Under the pieces are notes generated by a model that saw only the letters and a program-made list of their open reading frames with translations, was not told where the DNA came from and searched no databases. A program made the position numbers and the translations under genes. A stretch of 64,000 bases of DNA, taken from DATKEJ01 sp963768715. Lineage in GTDB: Bacteria; Bacteroidota; Rhodothermia; Rhodothermales; DATKEJ01. Positions 29,101 to 37,317 of the stretch are shown here, in pieces. Each line of letters opens with the position of its first letter. Position 1 is the first letter of the stretch. Where the stretch lies: assembly GCA_963768715.1 (NCBI GenBank), contig CAVYJC010000010.1, positions 248,001 through 312,000 on the forward strand, in the 5' to 3' direction.

Positions 29101-30206
29101 CTGTGGTCGATATGGTAGTACACCATCACCGCTTCGAATCGGTCGTCGGAGCGGGTGTAGGCGAAACCGTCGGGGTTGAGTTCTTCAGGCGGATTGTAAT
29201 TGATCTGTCCGGACGATCGGCGGCCGACCACCTCGACCCAAGGCCCGATAAGTCGATGCAGCTGATCCGCTCCGAGCGTTATCTCGGGCAAGGTGACGAG
29301 CTTGCGCTCGGCATTCAATTCCGGGGTGTCGGCATCGTCATTGTCCACATACGGAGGCGCATAGCTCTTCCCAGACGTCGCAAGAGGATCCGGGTCGAAG
29401 ACGAGACCCCGGCCGTCGAGCATCGTGCCGCCAACAACGGCCGGGCGGGACTCGATTACCTCGTTGGAAAGCGCCGGGCGGGTACGAGCTGATCTGTGCA
29501 CCGCCTTGTGAAGCGTCAGGTCACGAACACCCGAAAGCTCCCCCGTTCGCGCACTAACGTGAATGTCGTACTCCCCGCCATCCTCCGGCCATGCGAGCGT
29601 CCGCCAGACAAGTTCAGGGGTCTCCGCCGGAACGACGACAAGCTCCGTTTCACCGAGCCGGGTCGTTCCTTCCTTGAATACTCCTTTGGCAACCTGGCGA
29701 GCGGAGGCCGACGAAACGCGTGGAACAGGATCGAAATCGGGTGTCTGCTCGATACCCGGGGCAATTCCGTTCGCGATGAACGTCGGTTCACCGCTCTTGT
29801 CAAGTGATACGCGGGTGTACCGATCCAATACAGGGACGCCTTTGACGAACTGCTGATAGGTCAGATGTCGGCCTCCGGGACTCGTTCTGTCGTCAATGAG
29901 TCTGAGATCGTCCTTTGCCCCTGACCACCCGATGCGCGGATCGGTCTTTAGAACGACGCGCGCGACTTCGTCATCGGTTTTACCACGAAGCTGAAGCTTA
30001 TTTGGATGGTAGACAGCCCGTGCCGTTCCGGTCCGATCCTCAACGCGTGCAAAATTCTGGACGTGCGTCCGTCGCTGAAGAAGGGTATCGACCGTTTCGA
30101 CGGTCCTGAGATTCCGATTGATCTGAGCCGCGGAGCCGGTAGGCATCCACAGGAGCAAGCCGACTGCCAGGAAAATCGCGGCGCTCGCTCCGCGAGCGGC
30201 GGGCAA
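26136..30206 (-). CDS. Giant secreted zinc metallopeptidase (M36/M4-like) with T9SS sorting domain
   Basis: About 1356 residues if it starts at TTG 30206, just after the metK stop. ATG codons at 30344 and 30296 would overlap metK by 134 or 86 bases. A signal peptide follows (IFLAVGLLLWMPTGSAAQ), then a fungalysin/thermolysin-type propeptide (YQQFVKGVPVLDRYTRVSL). The zinc site is HEYAH near residue 426 with the third ligand in HEGWSDYWAA. The long C-terminal part holds beta-sandwich domains, a segment like a MAM/jelly-roll (WLEFWHWYDTE, GGYSYGWRRELVQ), and a T9SS type A domain (HPNYPNPFSTATTITYSV ... GVYFIRLEAD). It should be an exported, self-activating protease. Confidence 0.88.
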   Translation of the reverse strand: MPAARGASAAIFLAVGLLLWMPTGSAAQINRNLRTVETVDTLLQRRTHVQNFARVEDRTGTARAVYHPNKLQLRGKTDDEVARVVLKTDPRIGWSGAKDDLRLIDDRTSPGGRHLTYQQFVKGVPVLDRYTRVSLDKSGEPTFIANGIAPGIEQTPDFDPVPRVSSASARQVAKGVFKEGTTRLGETELVVVPAETPELVWRTLAWPEDGGEYDIHVSARTGELSGVRDLTLHKAVHRSARTRPALSNEVIESRPAVVGGTMLDGRGLVFDPDPLATSGKSYAPPYVDNDDADTPELNAERKLVTLPEITLGADQLHRLIGPWVEVVGRRSSGQINYNPPEELNPDGFAYTRSDDRFEAVMVYYHIDHSQRHVQSLGFDDVENHPLPVNPFGEGDADVSNYYLNLDYLALGGGGVDDAEDAFVILHEYAHSLLNSQVPGLANTFEGRAIHEGWSDYWAASYQRQKFEKGELPKGNWKRFFRWDGNNPAISWFGRTMPDFKMYPTDLTKTSVYSDGLVWTSALMGVYDRLDRDLTDQLNIQSHYYLTSSATMEDAAYALIQADIDLYGGEHAADLVSVLGGRGFVDASSFKIVVTHDRLQDTEQLGGTVEVAAKVTAILSPIASVTVYYSGTGISGSSPMTTDDGSTYRAMIPLPATPSIVSYYIEAIDEDDQVSRIPAGAPDAPFVFVAGPDSEPPVITHTPLAQTSIYGWPATLQAQVVDNIAVDTVYVDFQITDNETSVVLVDSSFGLIQDGTYFSGSFPDVDVELHGRETVSYRIHAVDASASSNIALLPLAPDAPFTFPLSISGTVALYDFEQSDEDVSATGAWERGTPTYGATFVHSGSAAWVTSLDDSYKGVQTTSSLTLPPVDFKDLDSAWLEFWHWYDTEHDGTSDPGSDVEATLWDGGNVMVSVDNGATWNIVTPEGGYDGVIATGGGNPKQGEPAFGGYSYGWRRELVQIPGGSSVMVRFEFGTDISNNEPSIAYAGWMIDDVQFLVDRPTDETSPTVLEVPPAIREIAAGTESPPATITVGLTDDTGIENVTASYSISSPQGSGSGLVRLAMSNGDPTRFSANVPIPSGFAIAGTTIDYQITARDFDGNKVVTPAGSQRYRIAYILVEETSITAEATPSGGWMPQNGGWRIDGSTHKGSRAALVFPPIDLPVDATSIEFELTHDYRLQSGAGGQLSVAVGSADNWDPIDPDNGYPNETSAFIGVASESTSMYSLDALAGRHVWLRLDMLAQQPLGSADYWNVSSARVVYKGSTSTLEIPRSLELHPNYPNPFSTATTITYSVPIATNVRIQIFDILGRLVETLRDQELDEGTYTVRWQPNVAPGVYFIRLEADGQEKFETVTLAR

Positions 30207-30210
30207 GTAC

Positions 30211-31380
30211 TTACGCAGCGACAGCCGCCGCCTGCGCGAGTCGCTCCACGTAGTCGAGTGCTTCCCAGCTGAACTCGCTTCGGCCAAAATGCCCATACGC
30301 AGCGGTTTGTCGGTAGATCGGCCGCAGCAGATGTAGACGCTCAATTATCTTCTTGGGTCGAAGGTCGAAAACCTCACGAACGATCTTGACCAATTGGTGA
30401 TCCGGAAGGATGCCCGTTCCATACGTATCGACATCGATGGAAACCGGATCTGCAACCCCGATTGCATAGGCAATTTGAACCAGTACTTCTGAAGCCAGTT
30501 CCGCCGCCACGAGGTTCTTCGCCACCTGTCTGGCGGCATACGCTGCCGATCTGTCGACTTTCGAGGGATCCTTGCCGCTGAAGGCGCCACCGCCATGGGC
30601 GCCTTTGCCGCCGTAGGTGTCCACAATGATCTTGCGCCCGGTAAGACCGGTATCACCGTTCGGCCCGCCCAGGACGAACCGTCCCGTAGGATTCACATGG
30701 AGTATCAGATCGTCGTCGAGCAAATCAGCAGGGATCACTCTCGGCAGCACGATTGAGCGTACGTCGTCCTTAATCTGACGGACGTCGACGTCTTCTCCAT
30801 GCTGGGTCGAGACGACGACTGTATGGATGCGCCGCGGAGTTTTGCGATCGTCGTCGTACTCGACCGTGACCTGGCTCTTGGCGTCGGGCCGGAGGTAGGG
30901 CATCGACTGTTCGTTCTTGCGGATCTCCGCAAGCGTCTTCACGAGGCCGTGCGCATAAGAAATGGCCATCGGCATCAACTCGTCGGTCTCACGCGATGCG
31001 TATCCGAACATCATGCCCTGGTCGCCCGCTCCCTGATCGACGTGCAGTCCGTCACCTTCGTTGACACCCTGGGCAATATCCGGCGACTGGCGGTGAAGGC
31101 TGCTCAGCACCGAGCAGGATGCTGCGTCGAAGCCCAGTGAAGAATCGGTATAACCGATGTCTCGGATGACTTCGCGGGCAATATCCTGGAGGTCGAAACG
31201 AGCCCCCGTCGTGACCTCACCGGAGATCATTACCAGGCCTGTCGTCACCATCGTTTCGATCGCGACACGGCTCAAGGGGTCCTGCGCCAACATGGCGTCG
31301 AGGAGTGCATCGGAAATCTGGTCTGCGACCTTGTCAGGGTGACCTTCGGAAACAGACTCGGAGGTAAACAAATAAGGCAT
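30211..31380 (-). CDS. metK: S-adenosylmethionine synthetase
   Basis: 389 residues. N-terminal FTSESVSEGHPDKVADQISDA (5-25) with the catalytic His and ATP contacts, GAGDQGMMFGYA in the central loop, and the P-loop-like GGGAFSGKDPSKVDRSAAY, the family signatures. It makes S-adenosylmethionine from methionine and ATP. I looked at the 228 bases upstream for a SAM riboswitch and found none that I can support. Confidence 0.98.
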   Translation of the reverse strand: MPYLFTSESVSEGHPDKVADQISDALLDAMLAQDPLSRVAIETMVTTGLVMISGEVTTGARFDLQDIAREVIRDIGYTDSSLGFDAASCSVLSSLHRQSPDIAQGVNEGDGLHVDQGAGDQGMMFGYASRETDELMPMAISYAHGLVKTLAEIRKNEQSMPYLRPDAKSQVTVEYDDDRKTPRRIHTVVVSTQHGEDVDVRQIKDDVRSIVLPRVIPADLLDDDLILHVNPTGRFVLGGPNGDTGLTGRKIIVDTYGGKGAHGGGAFSGKDPSKVDRSAAYAARQVAKNLVAAELASEVLVQIAYAIGVADPVSIDVDTYGTGILPDHQLVKIVREVFDLRPKKIIERLHLLRPIYRQTAAYGHFGRSEFSWEALDYVERLAQAAAVAA

Positions 31381-31608
31381 GAAACGAGTGTAGGCGTTTC
31401 GGTGGACGGGCAGCTAAGATACCTTCATCTACGCCGTTTTTTCAACCAAGTTTTAACGAATGAGTCCTGTAAGGATCCCGAGTCGACAGACCGTTTGGTT
31501 GCTTAATCTCGGGCATCGCCGTAGTTTCACCGATTCATTGTGCCCTGCACTTCATTCAGTGCTGTCGGGGCTTCTTCCATCAATCATATTGCAGAAAAGG
31601 ATACAAGC

Positions 31609-31851
31609 ATGTCGGAAGATCTCGGAGCAAAAGTTCGCGCCATAATTGTAGATAAACTCGGTGTCGATGAAGACTCCATTGCCGACGATAGCTCGTTCAC
31701 AAACGATCTCGGCGCCGACTCACTAGACACGGTTGAGCTGATCATGGAGTTCGAGAAGGAGTTCGATCTAACCATCCCTGACGAGGATGCGGAGAAGATC
31801 GCCACGGTCGGCGATGCAGTTTCATACCTGACGGAGAAGAGCGGCGCCTAG
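31609..31851 (+). CDS. acpP: Acyl carrier protein
   Basis: 80 residues from ATG 31609 with AAAGGA upstream. The 4'-phosphopantetheine attachment serine is Ser38 in DLGADSLDTVEL. The protein is acidic and four-helical, of standard length. It carries growing fatty acyl chains; fabF follows at once. A terminator-like hairpin between the two genes could reduce fabF relative to acpP. Confidence 0.98.
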   Translation: MSEDLGAKVRAIIVDKLGVDEDSIADDSSFTNDLGADSLDTVELIMEFEKEFDLTIPDEDAEKIATVGDAVSYLTEKSGA

Positions 31852-31882
31852 CAGCGTTCGTTTTCTCATAGAATAGAACTGT

Positions 31883-31916
31883 AACCCCGAGCAGTGTCTC
31901 GGAGTTGCCTTTTTTG
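31883..31916 (+). terminator. Hairpin with T run between acpP and fabF (attenuator)
   Basis: Stem aaccccgag / ctcggagtt (one bulge or mismatch) with a 6-base loop, then gcc and six T residues at 31910-31915. The fabF ATG is only 7 bases further on, so transcription past it gives fabF. Probably a partial terminator. Confidence 0.7.
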
Positions 31917-31922
31917 AGCACC

Positions 31923-33176
31923 ATGTTCAATGAGCGCCGAAGAGTCGTAGTGACAGGGTTGGGAGCGCTGACGCCCATCGGTCTGACACCTGAATCCTTC
32001 TGGAATTCCATGATGGAGGGAGTCAGTGGTTGCGCGCGTATTACCTACTTCGACGTCACAAACTTCGATACCCAGTTCGCTTGCGAGCTGAAAGGGTATG
32101 ACCCACTCAATTACATGGATCGAAAGTCCGCGCGTAAGCTCGATCCGTTCTGTCAGTATGCCGTCGCCGTCGCCAAGCAGGCGATTGCCGACTCCGGGAT
32201 TGCCGACGCTCCCGGCGTGGACAAAGACACGGTGGGGGTGATTTTCGGATCGGGAATCGGCGGAATCAAACTCTTCACGGAACAGAGCAAGATCCTCCTG
32301 GAACAGGGAGCGCAACGCCTCTGGCCATTCTTTATCCCGATGCTGATCCCAGACATTTCGAGCGGCCTTATCGCCATCGATTACGGTTTCAGGGGACCCA
32401 ACTACTGCCTCGTCTCTGCCTGCGCCACTGGAAACAACAACATAGGCGACGCTTTTCTGCTCATTCGCAACGGGTTTGCGAACGCCGTGGTTTCAGGTGG
32501 ATCGGAGGCGCCGGTGTGCGAGATGGGGGTCGGCGGATTCAATGCCATGAAGGCCCTCTCGACGCGCAATGACGATCCCGCCACCGCGAGTCGTCCGTTC
32601 GATGCGGGACGGGAAGGATTCGTCCTCGGTGAAGGCGGCGGGGCGCTCGTCCTCGAAGAGCTCGAGCACGCACAGCGACGCGGCGCCAAGATCTATGCCG
32701 AAGTGGCCGGCATTGGCATGTCGGCCGACGCGCACCATATCACGGCACCCGACCCGGAAGGCAGCGGCGCCGTGCTGGCGATGCAGATGATGCTCAAGGA
32801 TGCGGACATCCAGCCCGAGGATCTCGACTACATGAATATGCACGGCACTTCGACGCCGCTCGGAGACGTCGCGGAAACGAAGGCTGTCAAGCGAGTCTTC
32901 GGCGAGCACGCCTACAAGATGAACGTGTCGTCTACGAAAAGCATGACGGGCCATCTGCTCGGCGCCGCCGGCGCCGTCGAGGCCATCGCCGCAATATTCG
33001 CCGTCATGTACAATAAGGTGCCGCCGACCATCAACTATCAGACGCCCGATCCTGACTGCGACCTCAATTGCACGCCGAACAAGCCCCAGGATCGAGAAGT
33101 CGTGTATGCCGCCAGCAACGCGTTCGGGTTTGGGGGACACAACACGTCGGTCGCGTTCAAGAAATTCGTCTCCTGA
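31923..33176 (+). CDS. fabF: Beta-ketoacyl-ACP synthase II
   Basis: 417 residues from ATG 31923. Catalytic Cys167 lies in CLVSACATGNN, with the two active-site histidines in MNMHGTSTPLGD and STKSMTGHLLGAAGAVEA. The C-terminus ends AFGFGGHNTSVAFKKF. It elongates fatty acids by condensing malonyl-ACP with acyl-ACP. It forms the usual acpP-fabF pair; rnc, the common third gene, is not present. Confidence 0.97.
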   Translation: MFNERRRVVVTGLGALTPIGLTPESFWNSMMEGVSGCARITYFDVTNFDTQFACELKGYDPLNYMDRKSARKLDPFCQYAVAVAKQAIADSGIADAPGVDKDTVGVIFGSGIGGIKLFTEQSKILLEQGAQRLWPFFIPMLIPDISSGLIAIDYGFRGPNYCLVSACATGNNNIGDAFLLIRNGFANAVVSGGSEAPVCEMGVGGFNAMKALSTRNDDPATASRPFDAGREGFVLGEGGGALVLEELEHAQRRGAKIYAEVAGIGMSADAHHITAPDPEGSGAVLAMQMMLKDADIQPEDLDYMNMHGTSTPLGDVAETKAVKRVFGEHAYKMNVSSTKSMTGHLLGAAGAVEAIAAIFAVMYNKVPPTINYQTPDPDCDLNCTPNKPQDREVVYAASNAFGFGGHNTSVAFKKFVS

Positions 33177-33178
33177 CG

Positions 33179-33469
33179 TCAGCGAAAGATTATCTCCTCG
33201 ATCATTCGCTTTCCCAGCTGCTCGTTTAGCCTGTTGCACCATTCGCGCCGCTGCAGATGCAATTCGTAGCGCCATGGCGCCGAGTTGACCTTCACAAAGA
33301 GCCTTTTCTTCTCGACCCAAACTTTCTCGGTAATCTGTGCAATCTGCTGGCCGCTGACGTCCTGCCACGCCGACACAATCGTGGCTTCTCCAAGTTTACT
33401 TCCTGCATCGAGCTTCCTCATGAGCTCGTGCATCAGCGGCCCTAAAGGCTGTGGTTTCTTTCCGGCCAT
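33179..33469 (-). CDS. dciA: DciA-like (DUF721) protein
   Basis: 96 residues. The W-rich strand core (ATIVSAWQDVSGQQIAQITEKVWVEKKRLFVKVNSAPWRYEL) is the DUF721/DciA signature, with the usual C-terminal helix (LNEQLGKRMIEEIIFR). DciA proteins load or assist the replicative helicase DnaB in bacteria lacking DnaC. It converges with fabF with only two bases between stops. recF, its frequent partner, is not in the window. Confidence 0.85.
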   Translation of the reverse strand: MAGKKPQPLGPLMHELMRKLDAGSKLGEATIVSAWQDVSGQQIAQITEKVWVEKKRLFVKVNSAPWRYELHLQRREWCNRLNEQLGKRMIEEIIFR

Positions 33470-33730
33470 CCTGCTTTCTCTACGTGGTCCGATCCAGCGC
33501 CAAAGGATCCGATCCCAGCCGATCGGTCACGGCCTTCCCGGTCTCCCAGCGTGACTTTAAGTCGTCTGTCCCTCCTTTCCAAATGGGCCTTGGGGTCAGT
33601 TTGCCTGAAATGCCAAACACGCGGCACCTGGTGGCAGCCGCCGCCGTGCAAGTGCCTGCGATCGAGGGATCAAGCAATCGGCTTGTCGGGTTTAGTGGCA
33701 TGATCAGTTGAGGCCGCCTCCACGAATCCC
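33470..33730. other. 261-base spacer, nothing recognised
   Basis: Lies upstream of both dciA (minus) and the sugar dehydrogenase (plus), so promoters for both should be here. I see no gene, clear promoter box or repeat. Confidence 0.5.
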
Positions 33731-35029
33731 ATGCGCATCTTCCTGACACCGCTTCTTGTCGCCGTGCTGCTTGCCCGTTGCACGGATGCAAACCTGGAGG
33801 GGCCCGACACCGTCGAAACGATCCCCGATGGACCTCCTGCCCTCATAACGACCCAGCCACTCGTCCCCACACCCATTCGGATTGCGATCGACGACCTCCC
33901 GCAACCTTACATGACGCAGTCAGCAACGAATCAGGCGTCGATTTCAGCGGTCCCCGAATCGCCCGTCCTCTATGTACCCGAGGGTTTCAAAGTGAACATC
34001 TTCACGGATGGACTCACCAGACCGCGAACGCTCGCCGTCGCCCCGGGAGGTGATGTTTTCGTCGCTGAATCCGCGAGCAATCGCGTGCGCGTCCTCCGCG
34101 ATTCTACCGGAGACGGAGACGCCGAGCTCCGGGCCGTCTTCGCGGATGATTCCAACGGGATGGTGCGGCCATTCGGCCTGGTTTTTGCTTCACAGTCCAT
34201 CTACATAGCCGGTACGACCACGATCAGACGCTTTAAGTACGAGCCGAGGCAGCTGCAGGCTACCGGAAGCGGAGAGATCGTAGCCACGCTTACGTCCGGC
34301 ATTTCGGGTCATTGGACGCGCGACCTGGCATTCTCAAACGATGGCGAGCACATGTACGTATCGATTGGATCGGCGACCAACGTTTCGGTGGAATCGTCAC
34401 CGCGCGCAACCGTTCAGGAAATGAGCGTTGATGGTACTTCACGCCGGACGCTGGCGTCGGGGCTCCGAAATCCCGTCGGTCTGGCCGTCCACCCTCAAAC
34501 GGGCGTCGTCTACGTCGTCGTGAACGAGCGCGACGGGCTGGGTGACGACCTCGTTCCCGATTACATGGCGCAGCTTCAGGCAGGGGACTTCTACGGATGG
34601 CCGTATGCCTACCTCTCTCCGGATTTGCTCGACCCGCGAAGAATGAGCGGCGGAGCCAGTGAAGCACCGGATCTGGCGTCATCCACGAAAACACCCGCCG
34701 TCCTTTTTCAGGCGCACTCTGCGCCGCTTGGTATCGCCTTCTACACGGGCGACTCGTTCCCGGCTCATTACCGGAATGGAGCGTTCGTCACGTTTCACGG
34801 ATCCTGGAATCGAAGCAGGCCGACGGGGTACAAAGTGGTATTCGTGCCCTTCAATGACGACGGAACGCCGAAAGGATCGTATGAGGACTTTCTTACAGGT
34901 TTCCTCGTCAATGGCACGCCGGCCAAAGCCTGGGGGAGACCCGTGGACGTGGTCGTGCTTCCAGATGGCAGCCTGCTGGTTTCAGACGATGCCAACGGAT
35001 TGATTTATCGGATTCAGTACTATCGGTAG
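33731..35029 (+). CDS. PQQ-dependent sugar dehydrogenase-like lipoprotein
   Basis: 432 residues. A hydrophobic start ends in LLARC, an imperfect lipobox (Cys17). The rest is a six-bladed propeller of the soluble glucose/sorbosone dehydrogenase type: FTDGLTRPRTLAVAPGGDVFVAE, SGISGHWTRDLAFSNDGEHMYVSIGS, GLRNPVGLAVHPQTG, and the late GAFVTFHGSWNRSRPTGYKV and GRPVDVVVLPDGSLLVSDD. The GxWxRD-like active-site stretch around HWTRD is present. It probably oxidises a sugar or alditol in the periplasm or on the cell surface. Substrate unknown, and many relatives have no proven PQQ activity. Confidence 0.82.
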   Translation: MRIFLTPLLVAVLLARCTDANLEGPDTVETIPDGPPALITTQPLVPTPIRIAIDDLPQPYMTQSATNQASISAVPESPVLYVPEGFKVNIFTDGLTRPRTLAVAPGGDVFVAESASNRVRVLRDSTGDGDAELRAVFADDSNGMVRPFGLVFASQSIYIAGTTTIRRFKYEPRQLQATGSGEIVATLTSGISGHWTRDLAFSNDGEHMYVSIGSATNVSVESSPRATVQEMSVDGTSRRTLASGLRNPVGLAVHPQTGVVYVVVNERDGLGDDLVPDYMAQLQAGDFYGWPYAYLSPDLLDPRRMSGGASEAPDLASSTKTPAVLFQAHSAPLGIAFYTGDSFPAHYRNGAFVTFHGSWNRSRPTGYKVVFVPFNDDGTPKGSYEDFLTGFLVNGTPAKAWGRPVDVVVLPDGSLLVSDDANGLIYRIQYYR

Positions 35030-35062
35030 GCGAAATCTTCGTCACTCCATTCAGGAAACAGC

Positions 35063-36484
35063 ATGAGTCTCAGACATATCACGCCTTTTCTCCTGGTTTT
35101 GACCGCGTCCTTGTGGTCGAACGGTCCCGCACAGGCTCAATTCGAGCACATCGCGCCCGGCGATACCGCAGAACTGTCGCTTCAGGACGTCATCCGGCTC
35201 GCCGTGGCCCGAAGTCCCCAAGTAGCCGAAATGGCAGCCGGCCTCGATTATGCCGAGGCGCGCGGAAGTCAGGCCAAGGCTTCTCGTTTCTTGCCGGAAT
35301 TCAAGGCAACGACGTCCCATGCCCCTTCACCCGGATTAAGCAGCAGCAGCTTCCCGGATGATCAGCTTTACCTCGATCCCGACCTCAGGAATAGCTGGGA
35401 CAAGGTGAGGGTATTCAATCAGATAGAAGTTTCGCTCGCCCAGCCTCTTTTAACCTGGGGTGAGCTGTCGGGATCGGTTCGCGCAGCCAAATCAGGCGTT
35501 GAAGTGGCGGATGCCCGCGTCCGCGAGAAGTCGCTCGCGGTTGCATCTCGCGCGGCCGAATTGTACTTCAACGTGCTCTTGACGGAAGAACTCGTTCGGC
35601 TCGCCGGCGAGACCGGTGACATCGTGCAGCGGGCCAAGTCGGAGATCAAGCGCATGCTGGATGAGGGTGCAGCCGATGTAGACGATGCCGACCTGTTTCA
35701 AGTGGAGATCACCGAGCAGGAATATCGCCGGAGCGTCGTCGAGGCCGAGCAGAAGCACAAGCTAGCCGTATCGGCGCTCAGCAGGCAGCTTTTCGTTCCC
35801 GAAGGCGCCGCGGTGATCCCGGATCGGCGGGAGCTTCTTCCCGTCGATTATGCCGTCGACAGCCTTGCCACCTACTTCGATCAGTCGCAGACGATGCGTC
35901 CGGAACTCCAGCAGGCATCGGCCGGACTCGATGCGCGGAACGCCCTCGTTCGGGTGGCGCGAGCTGACTACAAACCGAAGTTGTTCCTGGGGGCGTCCGC
36001 TCGCATGTCTGACGCGCCGGGCCGACACAACCAGCCGAACCCTTTCATCTCCGATCCCCTCACCGGGAGCGGACTTCGCGCAGGCATCGGGATTCGCCAG
36101 AATCTGAATTTCTCCATCACGAAAGCGAAGGTGCGACAGGCGGAGGCGCAGCGGGACGAAGTGCTGCAGAAGCTCCGGGCCGCCGATCAGCTCATTAGAT
36201 TCGACGTCGAGCAGGCCTATCGCAATTTGATCGTCGCCCGCGCCGCACTCGACGCCCAATCGGAGGCGCTTCGGATTAGCAAAGAGTGGCTTCAGACGGA
36301 GGAGATCAATTTCGATCTCGAGCTCGGCGACACAGAGAATCTCGTGCGTGCCGTGCGATCCAATCTCGAACTGCGAGCCAAGTACTTCGAAGCCGTGCGC
36401 GACAACAACGTAAACGTCATCCGAATGCTCGATGCGACCGGACTCCTCCTGGATCCCCACGCAATTGGCATGCTCTTTGATTGA
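35063..36484 (+). CDS. TolC family outer-membrane efflux protein
   Basis: 473 residues with a signal peptide (LLVLTASLWSNGPAQAQ). Two repeated halves each have long heptad helices (LAVASRAAELYFNVLLTEELVRLAGE and EQAYRNLIVARAALDAQSEAL) and short barrel segments (KLFLGASARM, GLRAGIGIRQNL). It forms the trimeric exit duct for export across the outer membrane. No membrane fusion or RND/ABC partner follows; the next gene is MlaC-like, which suggests a lipid-trafficking rather than drug-efflux context, but this is inference. Confidence 0.88.
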   Translation: MSLRHITPFLLVLTASLWSNGPAQAQFEHIAPGDTAELSLQDVIRLAVARSPQVAEMAAGLDYAEARGSQAKASRFLPEFKATTSHAPSPGLSSSSFPDDQLYLDPDLRNSWDKVRVFNQIEVSLAQPLLTWGELSGSVRAAKSGVEVADARVREKSLAVASRAAELYFNVLLTEELVRLAGETGDIVQRAKSEIKRMLDEGAADVDDADLFQVEITEQEYRRSVVEAEQKHKLAVSALSRQLFVPEGAAVIPDRRELLPVDYAVDSLATYFDQSQTMRPELQQASAGLDARNALVRVARADYKPKLFLGASARMSDAPGRHNQPNPFISDPLTGSGLRAGIGIRQNLNFSITKAKVRQAEAQRDEVLQKLRAADQLIRFDVEQAYRNLIVARAALDAQSEALRISKEWLQTEEINFDLELGDTENLVRAVRSNLELRAKYFEAVRDNNVNVIRMLDATGLLLDPHAIGMLFD

Positions 36485-36520
36485 ATAACTGACAACGATA
36501 TTCAAACTAAATATTCAGCT

Positions 36521-37117
36521 ATGTCGCTTCGCCTCCATGGGCTTTTTGCAGTGCTTGTGTGCACTTTGGCCTTTTCGCACTCGTCGGCATTGGCGCAGGA
36601 CCCGGCGTCGGTCCGCCGACTACTCGTAGATCGGGATCGGGAGATAAAAGCGGTGCTCGCGCACTCGCCGCTCTCGAATGCCGAAGAGGATTCGCTGCGT
36701 GGGATCGTGAATGACCTCATCCTGTTTCAGGAGATGGGCAAAACCGCGCTCGGAGACTACTGGAAAGACCTCACCGACGCACAGCGGTCGGATTTCGTCG
36801 AGACCTTTTCCGCCATCGTCAGAGAGCAGTCGCTGTCGGATCTCGATCCGTATCGAGCCAAGGTGACGATTGACTCCGTCAAGGTCAATGGAACGACGGG
36901 CCGCGCCGTCACGACGGCACTCTACAAGGACGTCACCACGACCGTGTCTTATCAGCTGCTCCGGCGAAACGACCAGTGGTGGATCACCGACATCAGTCTC
37001 GACGGAGTAAGCACCGCCGAAAGCTATGCCCGCTCCTTCCAGAGTGCCATTCGCAAACGAGGCTTCGACGGGCTGATGGAAAGCCTGCGGAAACGGCTGA
37101 ACAAGATCAGAGGCTGA
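36521..37117 (+). CDS. MlaC/Ttg2D-like periplasmic phospholipid-binding protein
   Basis: 198 residues with a signal peptide (LFAVLVCTLAFSHSSALAQ). The MlaC pattern is visible: FQEMGKTALGDYWKDLTDAQRSDFVETFSAIVRE, then strands ending in WWITDISLDGVSTAESYARSFQSAIRKRGFDGLM. In Mla systems this protein ferries phospholipids between the outer-membrane complex and the inner-membrane ABC transporter MlaFEDB. Those partners are not in this window; the TolC-like gene directly upstream is the only companion. Confidence 0.85.
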   Translation: MSLRLHGLFAVLVCTLAFSHSSALAQDPASVRRLLVDRDREIKAVLAHSPLSNAEEDSLRGIVNDLILFQEMGKTALGDYWKDLTDAQRSDFVETFSAIVREQSLSDLDPYRAKVTIDSVKVNGTTGRAVTTALYKDVTTTVSYQLLRRNDQWWITDISLDGVSTAESYARSFQSAIRKRGFDGLMESLRKRLNKIRG

Positions 37118-37122
37118 CGCAC

Positions 37123-37157
37123 GGTTCGGGGTTCAGGGTCTGGGTTCCCCGGGTTCC
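37123..37157. repeat. Heptamer-like array (ggttcgg / ggttcag)
   Basis: About five steps of ggttcgg, ggttcag, ggtctgg and variants, with one slip of the period, starting 5 bases after the MlaC-like stop codon. Confidence 0.65.
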
Positions 37158-37272
37158 AGTTTCAATGGCAACTTTCGAAGGTCTCTCGTGTGGCCAGCGT
37201 TTAAAACAGGAATTGAATTGGTCCTCAGGCCTTCCAATCCGGCTAGCCTAGAATGGTCGTCGGTACCCAACG

Positions 37273-37314
37273 TGGAACTTGGAACCCGGAACCTGGAACC
37301 CCGAACGTCGAACG
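37273..37314. repeat. Heptamer tandem array (tggaacc / tcgaacg)
   Basis: Six 7-base units: tggaact, tggaacc, cggaacc, tggaacc, ccgaacg, tcgaacg. The array ends 3 bases before the stop codon of the next minus-strand gene. Confidence 0.88.
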
Positions 37315-37317
37315 TCT

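Noticed and set aside
31381..31608. SAM riboswitch upstream of metK
   Set aside because: I could not find the conserved core or paired stems of the known SAM-I, SAM-II or SAM-IV classes in this stretch.
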